A stretch of 64,000 nucleotides of DNA from Siphonodentalium dalli (taxonomy: Eukaryota > Mollusca > Scaphopoda > Gadilida > Siphonodentaliidae), in the NCBI GenBank assembly GCA_032622095.1, contig CP136069.1, positions 43,874,194 through 43,938,193 on the forward strand, given 5' to 3'. The notes under the pieces are model-generated. The model did no database searches. It was not told the origin of the DNA and worked only from the letters and a program-made list of their open reading frames with translations. Below are positions 59,674-64,000 of this stretch, one piece after another. The position numbers and the translations under genes are program-made. Each line of letters begins with the position of its first letter. Position 1 is the stretch's first letter.

Positions 59674-59765
59674 GTTTTTTGAGTTTAATTTTGGCACTGA
59701 CCAGCAGCCTGCATTCCGTTCACTAAGGGTTTTAAGGCCCCTGAAACTAGTATACGGGTTCGACA
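59674..59765 (+). CDS. Cav2 alternative exon 4a: variant end of S3 and S4 voltage sensor
   Basis: This 92-nt open segment encodes FFEFNFGTDQQPAFRSL followed by [13 protein letters not shown] and the first base of a serine codon. It is flanked by TTGCAG and a good GTGAGT donor. It accepts the two glycine bases left by the exon at 55370-55509 and exits in phase 1, exactly as the exon at 63118-63221 does. The core RVLRPLKLV is the Cav2 S4 signature, but the rest differs: where the other exon has LRTLRAIR, this one has QPAFRSLR, so the first S4 arginine is replaced by proline and four rather than five basic residues remain. YGFDS replaces SGIPS. Insect Cav2 (cacophony) is known to use two mutually exclusive IS4 exons. 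I infer that this is a usable alternative exon; a decayed duplicate is possible but less likely given the open frame and matched phases. The polypyrimidine tract is weak. Confidence 0.75.
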
Positions 59766-60586
59766 GTGAGTCTTGTTCACTTTCAGGGAGAGGGTTATGT
59801 GTAGATTTTATGTAGAATTTGACACATCTTCTCAGTTGATTTCCATATTAAAGGTCAAATATTTCAAAACTTTGTTTTTCATTCCATCATTGGCTATATT
59901 GAGTACTGTCAGTATTTCATTCATTACAATTTTTTTTCTCTCAATTTGATGATTTCAAAGACATGTGAACTGATGTGCATGAAGAATGTCATTTTCAACT
60001 ACTTTTATCAAAAATTCCCGTCAGATCCACTGCGGAATTTCAGAAAAACCACCACAGAGATCATTTAGGAATGTAAAAAATACGAGTTCAATCTGTCCAA
60101 ATTTGCCAACTGGAGATGCTGTATGCAATAATGGAATTATTGAGTGTTTTGCAGAACTTTAACAATATACAAATGTTCAACTTTATATGGAAACTGGGAG
60201 GGAGTGTCATAAGCCTCAATGATAGTGGGATCCCACCCTGAACGTGTACTAGTGTACGGTATATGGAATTATTGAATAGTTAGAAGTGAAAATTTCTAAT
60301 TCAGTGAACATTTAGCCATATTTTGTCACCATTGCTTCCTATTTGATGATTTCTGCAGTAAAGAATGTGGCTTTTAACAGGAGTATCAGATAGACGGATA
60401 CTCAGCCTACTATAAATCATCAGAAGGCTCCGATCACATTCATAGTCAGATTTTCGCTGATGATCAATTTCGTGGTTAGCTTTTCGTATTCTCGCATATA
60501 ATGAGACTTGTGTTTCGTGTATTAAAACTGACACACAAAAAAAAGAACGACAAATTTAAAGAGATTTGTGTAATGCTGACAGATTA

Positions 60587-60738
60587 GAGTAATGCTCTAA
60601 ATAATCGACTCCTTAACCACAGCAGAATTATGGGTAATATTTCAGGATTTAGTCAGAAATATGGCTTGTTGCCTAAATCTTGAAAAATTACCCATAATTC
60701 TGCTGTGGTTAAGGAGTCGATTATTTAGGGCATTACTG
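60587..60738. mobile_element. Palindromic CAGTAATGCCC MITE, copy 8, centre deleted
   Basis: After GGCTTGTTGCC the sequence jumps into the right arm (TAAATCTTGAAAAATTACCC), so the centre is gone but the outer stem remains. Confidence 0.82.
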
Positions 60739-61514
60739 TAGGTTGTATTTGTTCATTGATTAAGCACTTGTAGAGTGGTAATGGGAATTTGTGAATACTG
60801 GTATTGGTATATTGTGGACTTAAATGTACATGTGTATATATATATATATATATTATATTTTGATGTGTTGCTTTGAATCTAATTAATCATTAATCATCAA
60901 CCAGTACATAGATATTGTTGTTGGGCTTCAAAAATGTTGTTGTGCTTGTACAAGGTTTTCATGCCAAATTACTTTTATTCGATGATTCTTAGAAAAAATT
61001 TCATAGGAAATAGTATGCTGTGTTTGACATCACCTCTTTCAGTTCCATTGATCAGCTATTGAAATATTCTTGAAGATGTTGATGTGAATGTGAGAATTTG
61101 TTGTGAAAAAAACTTCAGTCGAGAGAGTGCTGGCTTAAGTAGCGTTCAGCCGAATCCATTGTGTTGGTCTGTACGTTGCGTTGACCCAATCCATTGGCTG
61201 TGTTAAACCGTTCATACACACATTGCGTTATAACGCAGCTTCCGCTAAATAATTGCAACTGATAAGTTCGATTTTGCAATATTGCAAATCAATCTGCTAG
61301 TATCTGTAATAACAACCTTGTACATGTAGGTCTGCATTGGGCTTCAAAATGGACACCCAGATATCAAATCTGCACATACCCTGAATTCCCTGGAGATAAC
61401 TTATAACATCTTGAAGTTTACCCAGCTAAAGCTTATATTAGTCAATGATATCTTCCAACTTTCATGAGATTTAGAAGTTCATGTCTCCGGCGCTATTTCA
61501 AATAGTGTAGCATA

Positions 61515-61727
61515 CAGTATTGCCCTAAATAATCGACTCCTTAACCACAGCAGAATTATGGGTAATTGTTCAGGATTTAGTCGGAAATATGGCTTGTTGC
61601 CATTCATCGGAAAGCTCTCACTGACAGCTTTCCAATGATAGGCAACAAGCCATATTTCCGACTAAATCCTAAAAAATTACCCATAATTCTGCTGTGGTTC
61701 AGGAGTCGATTATTTAGGGCATTATCA
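61515..61727. mobile_element. Palindromic CAGTAATGCCC MITE, copy 9
   Basis: Left end CAGTATTGCCC after TA. The right end is eroded (GGGCATTATCA). Confidence 0.82.
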
Positions 61728-61830
61728 TACATCATTTGTGTACCCCAACCACAATATTTAAAATATTTCAGCTTGAAACAGCAGTCTTTAGTACATTTTA
61801 AAACGATCCTGAACTCTCTTTGAAGAATTA

Positions 61831-61968
61831 CAGTAATGCCCTAAATAATTGACTCCTCAACCACAGCAGAGAGTTTTCCGATGAATGGCAACAAGCCATA
61901 TTTCCGACTAAATCCTGAAAAGTTACCCATAATTCTGCTGTGGTTAAGGAGTCGATTATTTAGGGCAT
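61831..61968. mobile_element. Palindromic CAGTAATGCCC MITE, copy 10, left arm mostly deleted
   Basis: TA, CAGTAATGCCCTAAATAATT and CTCAACCACAGCAGA pass directly into GAGTTTTCCGATGAATGGCA of the right arm. Confidence 0.82.
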
Positions 61969-62116
61969 GTACGTTTTAAAGAGATTTTGAAGAATTAACC
62001 TGACAACCTGAACCACCATCTTTTCTTTCAGCTTTATCACCCCTCTTCACACAGGAACTACTGCTGCAATTAATCCTTTCTATACTAAATACTAATTGAT
62101 GAGTAGCTAACTTAAT

Positions 62117-62387
62117 ATCTGAACATTTCCCACAAATGAATAGGAATCTTTTTGCTCTTTTATTATCTTTTCATCTGGCTGTCATCTGATTTTATTTCCT
62201 GAACAACCCTCGAGATTAATAATAGACCATTCCAATGTACACTTTTATAACTGAAAGGGGAAATTCATTTAGTATAAACAGGGTTAATACTTTATAGTTA
62301 ACCATTTGACCGCTGAATAGGTTCTCCATTCAGTTATAAAAATATACATTGGAATGGTCTATTCTTCATTTGTGGGGATGTTCAGAT
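62117..62387. mobile_element. Foldback element with outer (ATCTGAACAT) and inner (AATAGACCATTCCAATGTA) pairs
   Basis: ATCTGAACATTTCCCACAAA and TTTGTGGGGATGTTCAGAT form the outer pair. AATAGACCATTCCAATGTA and its inverse (62221, 62363) and TTTTATAACTGAA/TTCAGTTATAAAA form the inner one. A relic of the same family is at 2560-2640. Confidence 0.78.
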
Positions 62388-62491
62388 ACTTCAAGCAGAC
62401 ACTTTAAGAATTCATTTATAGGGATTTCTAAGGATGTTTATTGAACTTCTTAGCTGAAGATCCCAACAAATGAATCAAAGGAAATTATGTA

Positions 62492-62681
62492 CAGTAATAC
62501 CCTAAGTAATCGACTCTTTAACCACAGCAGAATTATGGGTAACTTTTCAGGATTTAGTCGGAAATATGGCTTGTTGCCATTCATCGGAATGAATGGCAAC
62601 AAGCCATATTTCCAACTAAATCCTGAAAAGTTACACATAATTCTGCTGTGGTTAAAGAGTCGATTACTTAGGGCACTACTG
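62492..62681. mobile_element. Palindromic CAGTAATGCCC MITE, copy 11
   Basis: TA on both sides. Only the central GAAAGCTCTC loop is deleted, leaving a nearly perfect hairpin (ATTCATCGGAATGAATGGCA at the tip), 436 bp before exon 4b. Confidence 0.85.
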
Positions 62682-63041
62682 TAGTTATCCAGCAACAAGT
62701 ATCCTTATTAAAAGGTTAAAATTTATGCATGCATGAAAAGTAGGATAATTAATTTGAAAGAGGTATCAATTTGGCCGCTATTGAAGATATGCATTTAAGT
62801 TTATTTCTGGCTTTCTGTTGAAATTCAAGCAATCATGTATCTTTCAAATCCCTCCCAATTATGACAGCTGAACATATCAACAAATGAATCAATGGGAATC
62901 AAGCAAATGCTCATCAGCAAGTATTTAGTTATTAAAGGATTAATCTAAAAAAATGTTCCGCCTATTGAAGATATACAGAATCATGAATGGATGCCAAAAT
63001 GTGTTTAATAAATAAAGAATAGAATCTATGAGTGACAAATT

Positions 63042-63226
<185 letters not shown>

Positions 63227-63424
63227 TAAACGACAAGTCTGTGCATAAGACAACACCATTGTCTACAAGTCTTGCACTCTTCAGTGGATATTCACCCTCT
63301 TAGTGTATTTAGTTTTTTTGGTGTCAGGCACTTTTATATACATATTATACATGGGTAGAGTTTTCACAATTATTAACATCGCCTATTCAAACTTGCTATA
63401 TCTTTGCATTGAATTGTCCATATA

Positions 63425-63668
63425 ACCCTTTCATGACTGGAGCTGCGTTGGTGTAGCATTAAAGATCCTGTGCCAGTGCATTCCCGTAGGAAGCCTCACA
63501 TATGTGTATACAAGAGAATGCACTGGCTTACACGGTCAAGGTAAATATTTTCAGGCCAATGTATTCTCTTATATATGTGAGGCTTCCAATGGGAGACTCG
63601 TATATATTAGAGAATGTATTGGCACAGGGATTTTTGCAAAATTTCAGGAAGCTCCAGTGATGGAATGG
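63425..63668. mobile_element. CCCTTTCATGA-type element downstream of exon 4b
   Basis: CCCTTTCATGACTGGAGCTG to CTCCAGTGATGGAATGG before TTAA (63669-63672). Two eroded hairpins. It lies 200 bp after the exon 4b donor. Confidence 0.78.
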
Positions 63669-63837
63669 TTAACTTTTAGTTCTGTGCTAATTTGACCCTC
63701 AAATTGCTCAAGTTACAATAACTGCTACAATAAGTGGGTGGAATAGAAGAGGTAATTATGATATAGACCAGAAAAAAACCAGCGGCTGTCAATACTGTAT
63801 AAAACAATGAGCATACATTATTATGGGAGGCCAAATT

Positions 63838-63945
63838 CACGCTAATTACGCTTAAGCGTAATGCCATTACGCTTAAGCCTAGTGCTATTATGCTTAAGCG
63901 TAATTGCCTCACTCACAACTCCATTGCACTTTAAGCGTAATAGGT
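63838..63945. repeat. Repeats of the palindrome ACGCTTAAGCGT
   Basis: ATTACGCTTAAGCGTAATG is a perfect palindrome. Related ATTACGCTTAAGCCTA, TTATGCTTAAGCGTAATT and CTTTAAGCGTAAT follow within 100 bp. Confidence 0.8.
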
Positions 63946-64000
63946 TTCTATAGCCTTACTACTTTACATATAATGGTAATTATATGTTAAAAATGCCATT

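Larger units (their letters stand above)
59766..63041 (+). other. Intron between the two S4 exons, rich in palindromic MITEs
   Basis: It contains four CAGTAATGCCC MITEs (60587, 61515, 61831, 62492), the foldback at 62117-62387 and a TA microsatellite at about 60834-60856. No other channel-like coding segment was seen. Confidence 0.6.

Overview
The window is animal nuclear DNA: AT-rich, packed with short transposons, and carrying one split gene with typical GT-AG introns plus one U12-type splice site. I recognise a single host gene, a Cav2-type (N/P/Q-like) voltage-gated calcium channel alpha-1 subunit on the + strand. Its residues, a tRNA-derived SINE with an ATCAATC-like tail and the mix of hAT, Harbinger, Tc1/mariner-like and TTAA-flanked elements would suit a marine lophotrochozoan such as a mollusc, annelid or brachiopod. 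That placement is inference.

Layout. From 1 to about 45.2 kb I find no convincing host exon. The stretch could be intron 1 of the channel gene or intergenic DNA. It holds TTAA-flanked MITEs, two hAT-type elements with good target-site duplications, a SINE, LINE 3' ends, several minisatellites, a degraded zinc-finger fragment (about 41.5-41.75 kb, minus strand) and a dense array of AAGAACC/GGTTCTT motifs (38.97-39.59 kb). From 45.2 kb to the end lie four channel exons at 45248-45353 (IS1), 55370-55509 (IS2 to start of IS3), 59674-59765 and 63118-63221. The last two both encode the end of IS3 and the IS4 voltage sensor. They have the same entry and exit phase and cannot be joined to each other without a frameshift, so they look like mutually exclusive exons. 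The rest of the gene lies downstream of the window and the first exon was not found.

The second theme is palindromes. About thirty copies of one hairpin (arms containing GCATTCTCTTATATATGCG) occur, mostly as two hairpins that are reverse complements of each other around an A/T-rich spacer. This double-hairpin cassette sits inside at least four element families with unrelated ends, three of them flanked by TTAA. Two places show host DNA duplicated at a cassette: a 118-bp copy inside a hairpin centre, and a 78-bp direct repeat on either side of a cassette. A second family (GCAGAATGAGG) has the same double-hairpin plan with different sequence. A third (CAGTAATGCCC) is one long palindrome, with eleven copies, four of them between the two alternative channel exons.

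The small open reading frames in the repeat-rich part are mostly translations of these repeats. No tRNA, rRNA or CRISPR feature was seen.
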